In this document: positions 8,109 to 15,904 of the stretch, in pieces
How the letters are laid out: each line of letters opens with the position of its first letter
How positions within the stretch are numbered: position 1 is the first letter of the stretch
Made by a program: the position numbers and the translations under genes
Notes under the pieces: generated by a model
What the model was told of the DNA's origin: nothing
The model's input: only the letters and a program-made list of their open reading frames with translations
Database searches by the model: none
Source of the DNA: Burkholderiales bacterium
GTDB taxonomy: Bacteria; Pseudomonadota; Gammaproteobacteria; Burkholderiales; JAEUOS01
Direction of reading: 5' to 3'
DNA length: 36,161 nucleotides
NCBI GenBank assembly: GCA_947456845.1
Contig: CANGUJ010000002.1
Span: forward strand, 1 to 36,161

Positions 8109-8906
8109 ATGGACCAAGCAACCATTTCCTCCCGCGGCGCGACACTCCACGCCATCGCAGCCGGCCCCGCCGGGGCGCCGGCGGTCGTACTCATGGGCTC
8201 GCTGGCCTCGGACACCACGAGTTGGGCGTCGCAAATCGAGGCCCTCGCGGGCGCCGGATTGCGCGCCATCAGCTTCGACTTTCGCGGCCATGGCGCCTCG
8301 TCGACCGCGCCGCCCCCCTTCACGCTCGAACTGTTCATGGACGATCTGCGCGCGACGTGCCGCCACTTCGGCGTCACGCGGCCGCATCTGGTGGGGCTCT
8401 CGCTCGGCGGCATGGTCGCCATGCACGCGGCCATCCACGCGGGCGCCGACTATGCCGGCATCGTGGTCGCTTCGGCCCGGGCGCACATGCCCGAGGCGGC
8501 GGCCAATGCATGGGTCGCGCGCGCGGCCGAGGTGCGGCGGGACGGCGTGGGCATTGTGGTCGACGGCTCGATCGAACGTTGGTTCACCGAGGCGTTCCGC
8601 CAGGCACACCCGGAGGCGGTGCAGGCGGCTCGCGAAATGATCCTGCGCACCGATGCCGCCGCCTATGCGGACTGCATCGACATCGTGCGCAGCGTCGACC
8701 TGCTGCGCCATCTGCCGTCGGTGCGCCTGCCGGCCCTCTACCTGGTGGGCGAGCACGACCTGGCGGCCACGCCGGCAGAAATGGGCGACATGGCTGCGCG
8801 CACACCCGGCGCCCGGCTGGAAATCATCCCGGCGGCGGCGCACATGCCGGCGATCGAGCAGCCGGCCGCATTCAACGCCTGCCTGCTCGGTTTTCTCGGC
8901 AAGTGA
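8109..8906 (+). CDS. Alpha/beta hydrolase, 3-oxoadipate enol-lactonase-like
   Basis: A 265-residue alpha/beta-hydrolase. The expected catalytic triad is visible: nucleophile S98 in GLSLGGM, acid D217 in GEHDLAATP and base H245 in AAAHMP. The oxyanion-hole region is VVLMGSLASDTTSW, and SFDFRGHGAS follows strand 4. The overall pattern (RPHLVGLSLGGMVAMHAA, VRLPALYLVGEHD) resembles PcaD-type lactonases and related esterases, but a PcaD role is not supported by neighbours, since no other protocatechuate-branch genes are present. It is the first gene of an operon divergent from iclR. No clear Shine-Dalgarno precedes the ATG. Its stop overlaps the GTG start of the ligase (GTGA). Actual substrate unknown; it may be a thioesterase or ester hydrolase of this pathway. 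Confidence 0.88.
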   Translation: MDQATISSRGATLHAIAAGPAGAPAVVLMGSLASDTTSWASQIEALAGAGLRAISFDFRGHGASSTAPPPFTLELFMDDLRATCRHFGVTRPHLVGLSLGGMVAMHAAIHAGADYAGIVVASARAHMPEAAANAWVARAAEVRRDGVGIVVDGSIERWFTEAFRQAHPEAVQAAREMILRTDAAAYADCIDIVRSVDLLRHLPSVRLPALYLVGEHDLAATPAEMGDMAARTPGARLEIIPAAAHMPAIEQPAAFNACLLGFLGK

Positions 8907-10435
8907 ACCTGCATTCGGCACTGGCGGCCGCGGCCACCCGCTGGCCGGCGCGTACCGCGCTGATCGACCCCGACGGCAGCGTGCGGTTGAGCTACGAGGC
9001 GCTGTTCGCCCGGGTGGCGCGCCTGGCAGCGGGGCTCGCCGGCCTGGGGCTGCGGCCCGGCGACCGGGTCGCCATGCTGGTGACGAACTCCTGGGAATAC
9101 GTCACCGCGTTCTTCGGCGCCAGCGCCGCTGGACTGATCATCGTGCCGATGAACATCCGCCTGCTTGAAGATGAACTCGCGCACATGGTGCGCGACTCCG
9201 GCGCGCGCCTGCTGATCATCCAGGAGTCGCTGCTGCTGGAGCGGCCCGCACTGGCGGCGATTCCCGAGCTCGGCATCGCGCTGGTGCGCGCCTCGGCCGG
9301 CGCGACCGCGCGGCGCTTCGAGTCCATCGACGCGGCACCGCTGCCGCTCGCCGCCACGCCGGGCGATGCGGTGGCCTCGCTGCTGTACACCAGCGGCACC
9401 ACAGGTGCGCCCAAGGGCGCGATGCTACCGCACGTTTCGTGGACCACGGTGTCCGACTATGTGCGCGAGTTCCTGCGCTACGGGGACGACGAAGTCACCT
9501 TGCATGGCGGGGCGCTGACGCACGGCTCCGGCTTCCTGATGCTGCCGACCTTTGCCTCCGGCGGCACCAACGTGGTGTGCGCACGTTTCGATCCGCCGCG
9601 GGTGCTCGACATGTTCTCCGCGCTGGGCATCACCAACGGTTTTCTGGTGCCGACGATGATCCAGATGCTGCTCGACCTGCCGCCGCCGGCGGACCGCAGC
9701 CGCTGGCGCCTGCGCAACCTGTACTACGCCGGCTCACCGATCGACCCCGCCACGCTGCGCGGCGCCCTGGAAACCTTCGGCCCGGTGCTCATCCAGTCGT
9801 TCGGCCAGACCGAGGCGCCGATGTTCCTCACCCTGCTCGACCATGCAGAACACCAGGCCATCGCAGCCCGGCCGCACCTGATCCGCTCCGCGGGCCGGGT
9901 GATCGCCGGCGTGGACGTGCGCATCGTCGACGACGATGACCGCGAGCTGCCGACCGGCGCGATCGGCGAGATCGTCGCACGCGGACCGCACGTCATGAAG
10001 GGCTACTGGAACCGCCCGGAAGCCAGCGCGGACACCCTGCGCGGCGGCTGGCTGCATACCGGCGATGTCGGGCGTTTCGATGATGAAGGCTATCTCTACA
10101 TCGTCGACCGCAAGAAGGACATGATCATCTCGGGCGGGTCCAACGTCTACGCGCGCGAGGTCGAGCAGGCCCTCCTGGGCATGCCGGGCGTACGCGAGGC
10201 GGCGGTGATCGGCCTGCCGCACCGCAAGTGGGGTGAGATGGTCACCGCGGTACTGGTGGCCAACGCATCCCCGCACCCAAGCGACGCCGAAATGGAGCAG
10301 TTTTGCCACCGCAACATTGCCGACTACCGACGGCCCAAGAAATTCATCTGGGTCGGCGACCTGCCGCGCAACGCCTACGGCAAGGTCTTGAAGCGCGAAT
10401 TGCGCAACCGCTACGCAGAGGCAGACCATGCATGA
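8903..10435 (+). CDS. AMP-forming acyl-CoA synthetase (class I adenylate-forming)
   Basis: A 510-residue ANL-superfamily ligase that activates a carboxylic acid through an acyl-AMP to its CoA thioester. Motifs in order: NSWEYVTAFFGASAAG, P-loop YTSGTTGAPKG (162-172), SFGQTEAPM (A5-type aromatic/T-E motif), GWLHTGDVGRFDDEGYLYIVDRKKDMI (A7/A8 with the hinge) and the C-terminal catalytic lysine region NAYGKVLKREL. The start is a GTG at 8903 that overlaps the upstream stop (GTGA); the frame extends far into the hydrolase gene, but no better start exists. The stop is overlapped by the next gene (ATG at 10428). Substrate not predictable; a short-chain, aryl or fatty acid is possible. It probably supplies a CoA thioester to the same pathway as its neighbours. 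Confidence 0.9.
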   Translation: MNLHSALAAAATRWPARTALIDPDGSVRLSYEALFARVARLAAGLAGLGLRPGDRVAMLVTNSWEYVTAFFGASAAGLIIVPMNIRLLEDELAHMVRDSGARLLIIQESLLLERPALAAIPELGIALVRASAGATARRFESIDAAPLPLAATPGDAVASLLYTSGTTGAPKGAMLPHVSWTTVSDYVREFLRYGDDEVTLHGGALTHGSGFLMLPTFASGGTNVVCARFDPPRVLDMFSALGITNGFLVPTMIQMLLDLPPPADRSRWRLRNLYYAGSPIDPATLRGALETFGPVLIQSFGQTEAPMFLTLLDHAEHQAIAARPHLIRSAGRVIAGVDVRIVDDDDRELPTGAIGEIVARGPHVMKGYWNRPEASADTLRGGWLHTGDVGRFDDEGYLYIVDRKKDMIISGGSNVYAREVEQALLGMPGVREAAVIGLPHRKWGEMVTAVLVANASPHPSDAEMEQFCHRNIADYRRPKKFIWVGDLPRNAYGKVLKRELRNRYAEADHA

Positions 10436-11465
10436 GGGCCTGAGCCGCCAGAACCGGCTGCCGGAACCCGCTCCGGCGCTTGCCGCCACCGTTGCCGCCG
10501 GGGTCGATATACCGGTGGTGGATGTGGGACCCATGCTGCGCGGCGAACCGGGCGCACTCGACCGCCTGGCCGCCGACGTGCGCCTGATCTCGGCGCGGCT
10601 GGGATTCATGTGCATCGTCAATCACGGCGTGCCGTGGTCGCTCGTCGAGGCCGCCGTCCTGCAGACGCGCAAGCTGTTCCATCTCCCCGAGGAAGAGCTT
10701 CTCAAGTCGCGCGCGCATTTCCATCACCAGGGCTACTGGCCCTCCGGCGTCGGGCGCAACGCCCGCACCTTCCAGAAGGAGGCCGCGCGCGCATCCTACG
10801 GCTCGGGCTGGGCCCTGTTCCGGGAACGCGCGGCCGACGACCGCGACGTGCTGGCCAACAAGCGCCACCGGGTGCGAAACCTGTGGCCCGACCCGGCGCT
10901 GCTGCCGGATTTCCGCGACCACATCCTGCAGTACCAGTCGGCCATGCTGGAACTGGGCCTCAAGATGGTGCGGGTGTACGCACGCGTGCTGGACCTGCCG
11001 GCCGGATTCTTCGATCGGGATTTCGCGCGGCCGGAATTCCACAACCGGCTCAACTACTACCCGCACCGCGAACCGGAGGAAGGCGTCATCGCCCAGTCGG
11101 CCCATTTCGACCACAGCTTCCTGACCCTGCTGCCGATGTCGCCGGTACCGGGCCTGCAGGTCAAGAAGCCGGGCGATGCGACCACCTGGATCGACGTTCG
11201 CTACGTGGACCGCGGCATCATCGTCAATACCGGCGAGTGGCTCAACCGGCTATCGAACCGGCGCATCATCCCGACACCGCACCGGGTAATGAATCCACCC
11301 GAGGAACGTGTCACCATACCCTTCTTTCTAAACGGTAGCGACGACATGGTCTGCAATGCGGTTCCCACCTGCATCGCGCCGGGCGAGACGCCCGCCTTCG
11401 AACCGGTCACGTTCCACGAATTCTTCGAGGCTTATCTTGAAGGCAGTTACAGGAATCGCCAATGA
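10428..11465 (+). CDS. Isopenicillin-N-synthase-like Fe(II)/2-oxoacid-dependent oxygenase
   Basis: A 345-residue non-haem iron oxygenase. An N-terminal DIOX_N-type region (DIPVVDVGPML, RLGFMCIVNHGVP) precedes the jelly-roll core. The iron triad is H226-x-D228 (SAHFDHSFLTLL) and distal H285 (IPTPHRVMNP). R294 in RVTIPFFL sits where the family binds the 2-oxoglutarate carboxylate (usually R-x-S; here R-V-T). NRLNYYP is the usual strand with the cosubstrate tyrosine. Length is normal for the family. It overlaps the ligase gene by 8 bp, so translation is coupled. A 149-bp gap follows before the E1 alpha gene. Reaction unknown: hydroxylation, desaturation or ring chemistry are all seen in this family. 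Confidence 0.88.
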   Translation: MHEGLSRQNRLPEPAPALAATVAAGVDIPVVDVGPMLRGEPGALDRLAADVRLISARLGFMCIVNHGVPWSLVEAAVLQTRKLFHLPEEELLKSRAHFHHQGYWPSGVGRNARTFQKEAARASYGSGWALFRERAADDRDVLANKRHRVRNLWPDPALLPDFRDHILQYQSAMLELGLKMVRVYARVLDLPAGFFDRDFARPEFHNRLNYYPHREPEEGVIAQSAHFDHSFLTLLPMSPVPGLQVKKPGDATTWIDVRYVDRGIIVNTGEWLNRLSNRRIIPTPHRVMNPPEERVTIPFFLNGSDDMVCNAVPTCIAPGETPAFEPVTFHEFFEAYLEGSYRNRQ

Positions 11466-11598
11466 GACTGCCGGTACGGCCCGGGGTCCGTCACGCATGG
11501 CACCCACTGCGATGACTCCGCATGACCCGGTGGCGAAGGCGGCGCCATCGGCTTCACGGTCCGTGGATCGGCCGAACGCGCAGCCCGCTCTTGCCCCG

Positions 11599-11607
11599 AG
11601 GAGGAAA
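11599..11607 (+). promoter_or_regulatory. Strong ribosome binding site that decides a TTG start
   Basis: GAGGAGGAA ends 7 nt before TTG at 11615, close to ideal spacing. It supports the TTG start for E1 alpha over the in-frame ATG at 11522, which has no such site and would add 31 residues lacking family resemblance. Confidence 0.65.
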
Positions 11608-11614
11608 CGCGATC

Positions 11615-12613
11615 TTGGGTAATGAAAACACGGCAAGCGCTTCCATCGGCCGCGCCCTGGCACTGTTCAGGACCATGTGTCTGATACGCGAGTTCGAAGA
11701 GCGCTGCGCCGAAGAAAAAGCCAGGGGCACCGTACCCGGCCTGGTCCACCAGAGCACGGGGCAGGAGGCAGTGCCCACCGGTATCTGCGCCCATCTACGG
11801 CGCGAGGACTACCTTTTCTCCAATCATCGCGGGCATGGGCACGCCATCGCCAAAGGGGCCGACCCGGCGGCGATGATGAAGGAGATTTTCGGCCGCCAGG
11901 GCGGCACCTGCGGCGGCAAGGGCGGTTCCATGCACATCGCCGATTTCTCGGTGGGCATGCTGGGCGCCAACGGCATCCTGGCCGACGGCCTGACGATGGC
12001 AGTAGGCGCCGCCCAGGCGGTCAGCCTGAAAGGCGAGAACCGGCTCGTGTGCTGCTTCGTGGGCGACGGCACCACCAACCGCGGGCCCTTCTTCGAAGCG
12101 CTCAACTGGGCGCAGGTCTTCAGGCTGCCGGTCCTGTTCGCCTGCGAAGACAACACCTACGCATCAACCACGCGCACCGACGAAGTGTTCGCCGGCCCCG
12201 GCGTCGTCGCGCGCGTCGCCTCCTTCGGCATCGAGGCCGCAAGCGTCGATGGCAATGACCTGGGCGCCGTCGACGCCGCGGCCGGCCGCCTGATCGCGCA
12301 GATCCGTAGCGGCGGCGGCCCGCGCTTCCTGCACGCACGCACCTACAGGATCCGCGGACACATATCGAGCGACCCGCTTAACTATCGCCGCGCGGGCGAA
12401 ACAGAAACGCACATGGCCACCGAACCGATCGCTCGGTATCAGAAATGGCTGATCGAAAACGGCGCGTCCGAAACCGATTGCAGTGCCATCAGGGCGGAGG
12501 CCCGCGCGTTGATCGAACGGGCGGTTGCCGAATCCATGGCCGCCCCGTTTCCGGACACCAATACGGCGTGGACCGATGTCCAGGATATCGGAGGTCCGCA
12601 GTGGAACGGGTAA
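11615..12613 (+). CDS. Thiamine-dependent 2-oxoacid/acetoin dehydrogenase E1, alpha subunit
   Basis: A 332-residue E1 alpha subunit (pyruvate/acetoin/branched-chain dehydrogenase family). It starts LFRTMCLIREFEERC, then GLVHQSTGQEAVPTGICAHLRREDYLFSNHRGHGHAIAKG with the active-site His-rich loop, GKGGSMHIADFSVGMLGANGI, and the ThDP motif GDG (150-152)...N180 (GDGTTNRGPFFEALNWA...CEDN). The start is TTG with a strong GAGGAGG site. It overlaps the beta-subunit gene by 13 bp. E1 alpha/beta catalyse decarboxylation of a 2-oxoacid or cleavage of acetoin and normally hand the acyl group to a lipoyl E2. No E2 or E3 gene is present here, so the pair is an orphan E1. Substrate unknown. Confidence 0.9.
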   Translation: MGNENTASASIGRALALFRTMCLIREFEERCAEEKARGTVPGLVHQSTGQEAVPTGICAHLRREDYLFSNHRGHGHAIAKGADPAAMMKEIFGRQGGTCGGKGGSMHIADFSVGMLGANGILADGLTMAVGAAQAVSLKGENRLVCCFVGDGTTNRGPFFEALNWAQVFRLPVLFACEDNTYASTTRTDEVFAGPGVVARVASFGIEAASVDGNDLGAVDAAAGRLIAQIRSGGGPRFLHARTYRIRGHISSDPLNYRRAGETETHMATEPIARYQKWLIENGASETDCSAIRAEARALIERAVAESMAAPFPDTNTAWTDVQDIGGPQWNG

Positions 12614-13611
12614 GCTATGCGGAGGCCGTGCGCCGCGGTCTGGCGGAAGAAATGCGCCGCGACCCTCTGGTGTGGGCGCTTGGGGAAGACCTTTCGCGCG
12701 CCCACGGCAGCACCTCGAGCACCCAATACTGCGGCCTGATCGACGAGTTCGGTCCGAAACGCGTCGTCGACACGCCGATTTCGGAGTCGACGATCATGGG
12801 CGCCGCGGTCGGCGCGGCACTTGCGGGCACGCGCCCGGTTGCGGAACTCCGCAACGTGGACTTCGGCCTGTGCGCCATTGACGAACTGGTCAACCAGGCC
12901 GCGAAAATCCGCTACATGTTCGGCGGCCAGGCGCGCGTGCCCCTGGTAACACGCCAAGGTCTCGGTTTGAAGCGCTCGCTCGGTTCACAGCACACCCAAT
13001 CCAACGAGGTCTGGTTCGTGCACACGCCCGGACTTGTGGTCGTGGCGCCTGCAACCCCCGGCGATGGCCGCGGGTTGCTCAAGGCTTCGATCAGGTGCGA
13101 CGACCCGGTGGTTTTTCTTGAGCACAAGGAATTGTGGGCTACGGAAGGTGACGTGGATTTCTCGGATGACGGCATCGTTCCTCTGGGCCGCGCCCGGACG
13201 GTCACGTCGGGTACCGACTTGACCCTGGTGGTCTGGTCAAGAATGGCAATCGTCGCCGAGCATGCCGCCACACAACTCTCCGCCCTGGGCGTTTCGGCGG
13301 AAGTGATCGACTTGCGGACCCTGTGGCCCTGGGACCGGGAAGCAGTCTTCCGGTCCGTAAGAAAAACCGGTCGGCTGCTGGTTGCGCAGGAATCCGTGCT
13401 CGTCGGCGGATTCGCCAACGAGGTCGCCGCCGAAGTTTCGGAGCGCCTCCACAACACACTGGTCGCGCCGGTCAGGCGGCTCGGCGCCCCGCGCATACCC
13501 ATGCCATACTCCCCGCCCCTGGAGGACGAATGCAGGATTGAATGCCGGCATGTCGTCGAGGCGGCGCTCTCCCTGGTTCAGAACGATCGATCGAGAAAGG
13601 AAACCACATGA
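12601..13611 (+). CDS. Thiamine-dependent 2-oxoacid/acetoin dehydrogenase E1, beta subunit
   Basis: A 336-residue E1 beta subunit. It shows YAEAVRRGLAEEMRRDPLVWALGEDL, FGPKRVVDTPISESTIMGAAVGAAL (the invariant Glu of the ThDP pyrimidine site lies in ISES), FGLCAIDELVNQAAKIRYMFGGQARVPLVTRQ, a transketolase-type C-terminal domain with VEVIDLRTLWPWD-like text (AEVIDLRTLWPWDREAV) and RRLGAPRIPMPYSPPLED. The GTG at 12601 is preceded by GGAGG at 12590-12594; it overlaps the end of the alpha gene, and the stop overlaps the next gene (ATGA). It forms the a2b2 E1 heterotetramer with the previous product. The absence of a downstream lipoyl acyltransferase gene is the notable point. Confidence 0.91.
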   Translation: MERVSYAEAVRRGLAEEMRRDPLVWALGEDLSRAHGSTSSTQYCGLIDEFGPKRVVDTPISESTIMGAAVGAALAGTRPVAELRNVDFGLCAIDELVNQAAKIRYMFGGQARVPLVTRQGLGLKRSLGSQHTQSNEVWFVHTPGLVVVAPATPGDGRGLLKASIRCDDPVVFLEHKELWATEGDVDFSDDGIVPLGRARTVTSGTDLTLVVWSRMAIVAEHAATQLSALGVSAEVIDLRTLWPWDREAVFRSVRKTGRLLVAQESVLVGGFANEVAAEVSERLHNTLVAPVRRLGAPRIPMPYSPPLEDECRIECRHVVEAALSLVQNDRSRKETT

Positions 13612-14660
13612 AATTCGGACTCTTCGGCGGCGCCACTTCCCATGGCAGCAACGTCGCCATCGACAGCGGCCAGGATTATCGGCGCTATATCGACTACATC
13701 TGCGAGGCCGAACGCCTCGGCTTCCACAGCGTGTTCATGGTCGAGCACCATTTCACCGGCTTCAACCAGGTTTCCGCATCCCTGACCTTCCTGGCCTATC
13801 TGGCCGCGCGTACCTCGAAGATTCGCCTGGGCACCGGCGTGACCGTGCTGCCCTGGCACAACCCGGCGTTGCTGGCCGAACAAGCCGCGACCGTGGACAT
13901 GCTGTCGAACGGGCGCCTCGATTTCGGCGTCGGCCGCGGCTACCGCTATGCGGAGTTTTCCGGCTTCTGCATCCCGATGAGCGAAGCCCAGGAGCGTTAT
14001 GACGAGGCGCTGGACGTGATCCGCAAGGCATGGACGTCATCCGGCCGATTTTCCCATCATGGCAAGCACTGGCATTACGATAACGTAGTCATCGAGCCCG
14101 CGCCTACGCAGTCGCCGCATCCACCCTTCTGGGTGGGCGCCGGCAACCTCGACGTCATCCGTACGGTGGCGCGCGAAGGCATCAAGGTATTGCTCGACCA
14201 GTTGTCGGTACCCGAGGTGTGCGGCCAGCGCCTGGCGGCCTACCGCGAGGCGGTCGAAGGCCAGGGACGCGTGTTCAATCCGCTGGACGTGGGCCTTACC
14301 CGCGGCCTGCACATTGCGATGAACGCCGCCGAACGGGACCATCAGCATGCCCTGCGCGCGCAATTCCTGGATCATGTGCGGCGCCTGACGGTCAATCCGA
14401 ATGCGGCCGCCGGAACGCTCGCCATGGCCGCCACCGGCAGCAGTCCGCGCGAAGCCACTGAAAAGACTACCCTGATCGGCACGCCGGACGAAATCATCGG
14501 GCGGCTCAAGGTGCTGGAGGCCCAGGGCATCGAATACGTGCTGCTGATGGATCTGGAGGGCTCGCTCGATTCTCTGCGCACGTTTGCGCGCGAAGTGATG
14601 CCGGAGTTCAGCGGCACCGCGCGGGAGACGAGAGCGGAGACCCAACTCGCGGCCGCCTGA
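13608..14660 (+). CDS. Luciferase-like (LLM class) flavin-dependent oxidoreductase
   Basis: A 350-residue bacterial-luciferase-like (F420/FMN) TIM-barrel protein. Characteristic segments: MKFGLFGGATSHG, YIDYICEAERLGFHSVFMVEHHFTGF, TSKIRLGTGVTVLPWHNPALLAEQAATVDMLSNGRLDFGVGRGYR and ERYDEALDVIRKAW, with TLIGTPDEIIGRLKVLEAQGIEYVLL near the C-terminus. Such enzymes act as FMNH2-dependent monooxygenases or F420-type dehydrogenases; in Betaproteobacteria an FMN monooxygenase is more likely, needing a separate flavin reductase that is not encoded alongside. The ATG overlaps the E1 beta stop (ATGA) and has an AGAAAGG site. It is the last gene of the operon. Confidence 0.9.
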   Translation: MKFGLFGGATSHGSNVAIDSGQDYRRYIDYICEAERLGFHSVFMVEHHFTGFNQVSASLTFLAYLAARTSKIRLGTGVTVLPWHNPALLAEQAATVDMLSNGRLDFGVGRGYRYAEFSGFCIPMSEAQERYDEALDVIRKAWTSSGRFSHHGKHWHYDNVVIEPAPTQSPHPPFWVGAGNLDVIRTVAREGIKVLLDQLSVPEVCGQRLAAYREAVEGQGRVFNPLDVGLTRGLHIAMNAAERDHQHALRAQFLDHVRRLTVNPNAAAGTLAMAATGSSPREATEKTTLIGTPDEIIGRLKVLEAQGIEYVLLMDLEGSLDSLRTFAREVMPEFSGTARETRAETQLAAA

Positions 14661-14686
14661 TTGATCGGCCCTGCCTGATTGATCGG
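14655..14686. repeat. Short tandem direct repeat at the end of the LLM gene
   Basis: GCCTGATTGATCGG occurs at 14655-14668 and again at 14673-14686 (period 18). The first copy contains the stop codon of the flavin oxidoreductase gene; the second reproduces it in the spacer, suggesting a small local duplication of the gene end. Confidence 0.75.
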
Positions 14687-14694
14687 TGTCGCCG

Positions 14695-14715
14695 CCGGCG
14701 GCATGATGCCGCCGG
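14695..14715. terminator. GC-rich perfect hairpin between convergent genes
   Basis: CCGGCGGCAT and ATGCCGCCGG are perfect inverted repeats separated by a single G. The hairpin lies between the + strand LLM gene and the - strand DUF4340 gene, where a bidirectional terminator is expected. There is no T-run, so the intrinsic-terminator call is tentative. Confidence 0.5.
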
Positions 14716-14724
14716 GCAGCGCAC

Positions 14725-14793
14725 GACGACAGGAAGCGCACCCTACCTCTTGGCGCCCTTCCTGTCGTCCTTGCTGTAGTCCTTCCTGTCGTC
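14725..14793 (-). terminator. Stem around the DUF4340 stop codon with two alternative partner arms
   Basis: On the - strand transcript the 12-base arm GACGACAGGAAG appears twice in the last codons of the gene (14793-14782 and 14769-14758). Its exact complement CTTCCTGTCGTC lies after the stop (14736-14725). Either upstream arm can pair across the stop codon (loop of 21 or 45 nt). The two coding copies are a 24-bp-period repeat encoding KDDRK twice. Termination or mRNA 3'-end stabilisation is inferred. Confidence 0.45.
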
Positions 14794-15900
14794 CTTTTGC
14801 TCGACCTTGAGCATGTCGGAACGCTTCTTGATCACATCGTCGAGCTTGCCCCTGGGCACCAGGACTGTAAAGGTGGCCAGCGCCTTTTCGCGCGCCACGC
14901 GGTCCGTAAGGCGCTTGGCTTCCTCAGCCTCGGCCTTTTCGCGCTTGGCCTTGTCCTCGGGCTTCTCATCGACCGGCGCCTGCTTGGCGGCGCGCGCGGG
15001 CGTACCCTCGACCACCAGTTGCGCGAAAGTGCGGTCCTTGTCCTGCTTACCGAACTTCATGCGGTACTCGAGGCCGTCGAAGGTGGCCACGGTCAGCTGT
15101 GCCCCGCCGTCCAAGCCGGCATCGGCATCCTTCGCCGCTACGTCCGCGACTTCCACCTTGGCCAGCGCATAAGTGGCGCCGTTGGCCTTGTTCTGGTCGA
15201 GTTCGCCCCCCTTGCCGTCGAGCACCCATGCCGCATCCATGTGCTCGCGGGCAATCCTGTAGCCGTCGCCGGCGGTCTTCACCTCGATGGACTTGATGTT
15301 CTCGATGGCAACGCCTTCCCGCGAGACCCATTCCGCGACCGCGGTCGTGGCCTGCTTGAGCGGGTCCGACACCACGATCACGCGCGCCGGGTCGGCAGGC
15401 AGCATGACGAAGCGGCCGTCACCCGGGGCCCGGCCGGCATCGCCTTCGGGCTGGGTCTTGAAGTACTTCTTGCCCACCAGGAGTTCGGCCAGCACCTTGC
15501 CGTCTGCGGCCTTGAGGGTCAGGACCGTGGCCGCGCCGTCGCCCTTGCCGGGTGGAGCGAGTTGCATGCGCGGCCGCTCCTTCTCGCCGATGGGCTCGGT
15601 CTGGCCGGTCTTGAGTTCCAGCACCTTGACCACCAGCTCGCTGACCTTTTCGATGTCGGCAGCAAACCCGCCCGCCTCGGCGATGGTCCAGCGGCCGTCC
15701 TTCTTTTCCAGGTTGATGCTCCCCTTGGGGTCGGCTACGGTCAGGCGCGCGACCTCGGCCGCCTTCAGTTGCGGGAAAAGCGGCTGTCCCAGGGCGGCGG
15801 CGTTCGAAGAAGACTTGCCTTCGCCGCTCAGCAGGTAGAGGGCGCCTGCGCCGGCCGCGACGGCCAGCGCGATCAGGATGATGACGACACGGTTGGCCAT
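14743..15900 (-). CDS. DUF4340 domain-containing protein
   Basis: A 385-residue protein with one N-terminal membrane anchor (VVIILIALAVAAGAGALYLLSG, residues ~4-25) and a large, probably periplasmic, beta-rich region of the DUF4340 type: FPQLKAAEVARLTV, WTIAEAGGFAADIEKVSELVVKVLELKTGQ, LLVGKKYF, KQATTAVAEWVSREGVAIENIKSIEV. A charged Lys/Glu/Asp-rich C-terminus (~310-385) carries a KDDRK repeat. It is the last gene of a four-gene - strand unit, 4 bp after the GldG-like gene. DUF4340 proteins regularly accompany GldA/F/G-like ABC systems in Proteobacteria; their function is not established, and an envelope or export role is inferred. Confidence 0.85.
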   Translation of the reverse strand: MANRVVIILIALAVAAGAGALYLLSGEGKSSSNAAALGQPLFPQLKAAEVARLTVADPKGSINLEKKDGRWTIAEAGGFAADIEKVSELVVKVLELKTGQTEPIGEKERPRMQLAPPGKGDGAATVLTLKAADGKVLAELLVGKKYFKTQPEGDAGRAPGDGRFVMLPADPARVIVVSDPLKQATTAVAEWVSREGVAIENIKSIEVKTAGDGYRIAREHMDAAWVLDGKGGELDQNKANGATYALAKVEVADVAAKDADAGLDGGAQLTVATFDGLEYRMKFGKQDKDRTFAQLVVEGTPARAAKQAPVDEKPEDKAKREKAEAEEAKRLTDRVAREKALATFTVLVPRGKLDDVIKKRSDMLKVEQKDDRKDYSKDDRKGAKR

Positions 15901-15904
15901 GACG

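Noticed and set aside
7982..8115. The word CATATGGACC at both start regions of the divergent iclR/hydrolase pair
   Set aside because: Two 10-bp matches 124 bp apart that straddle start codons; possibly an operator, but without a clear inverted partner I do not call it.
11522..11614. ATG at 11522 as the E1 alpha start
   Set aside because: There is no ribosome site, and the added residues lack family resemblance; GAGGAGG before the TTG at 11615 is much stronger evidence.
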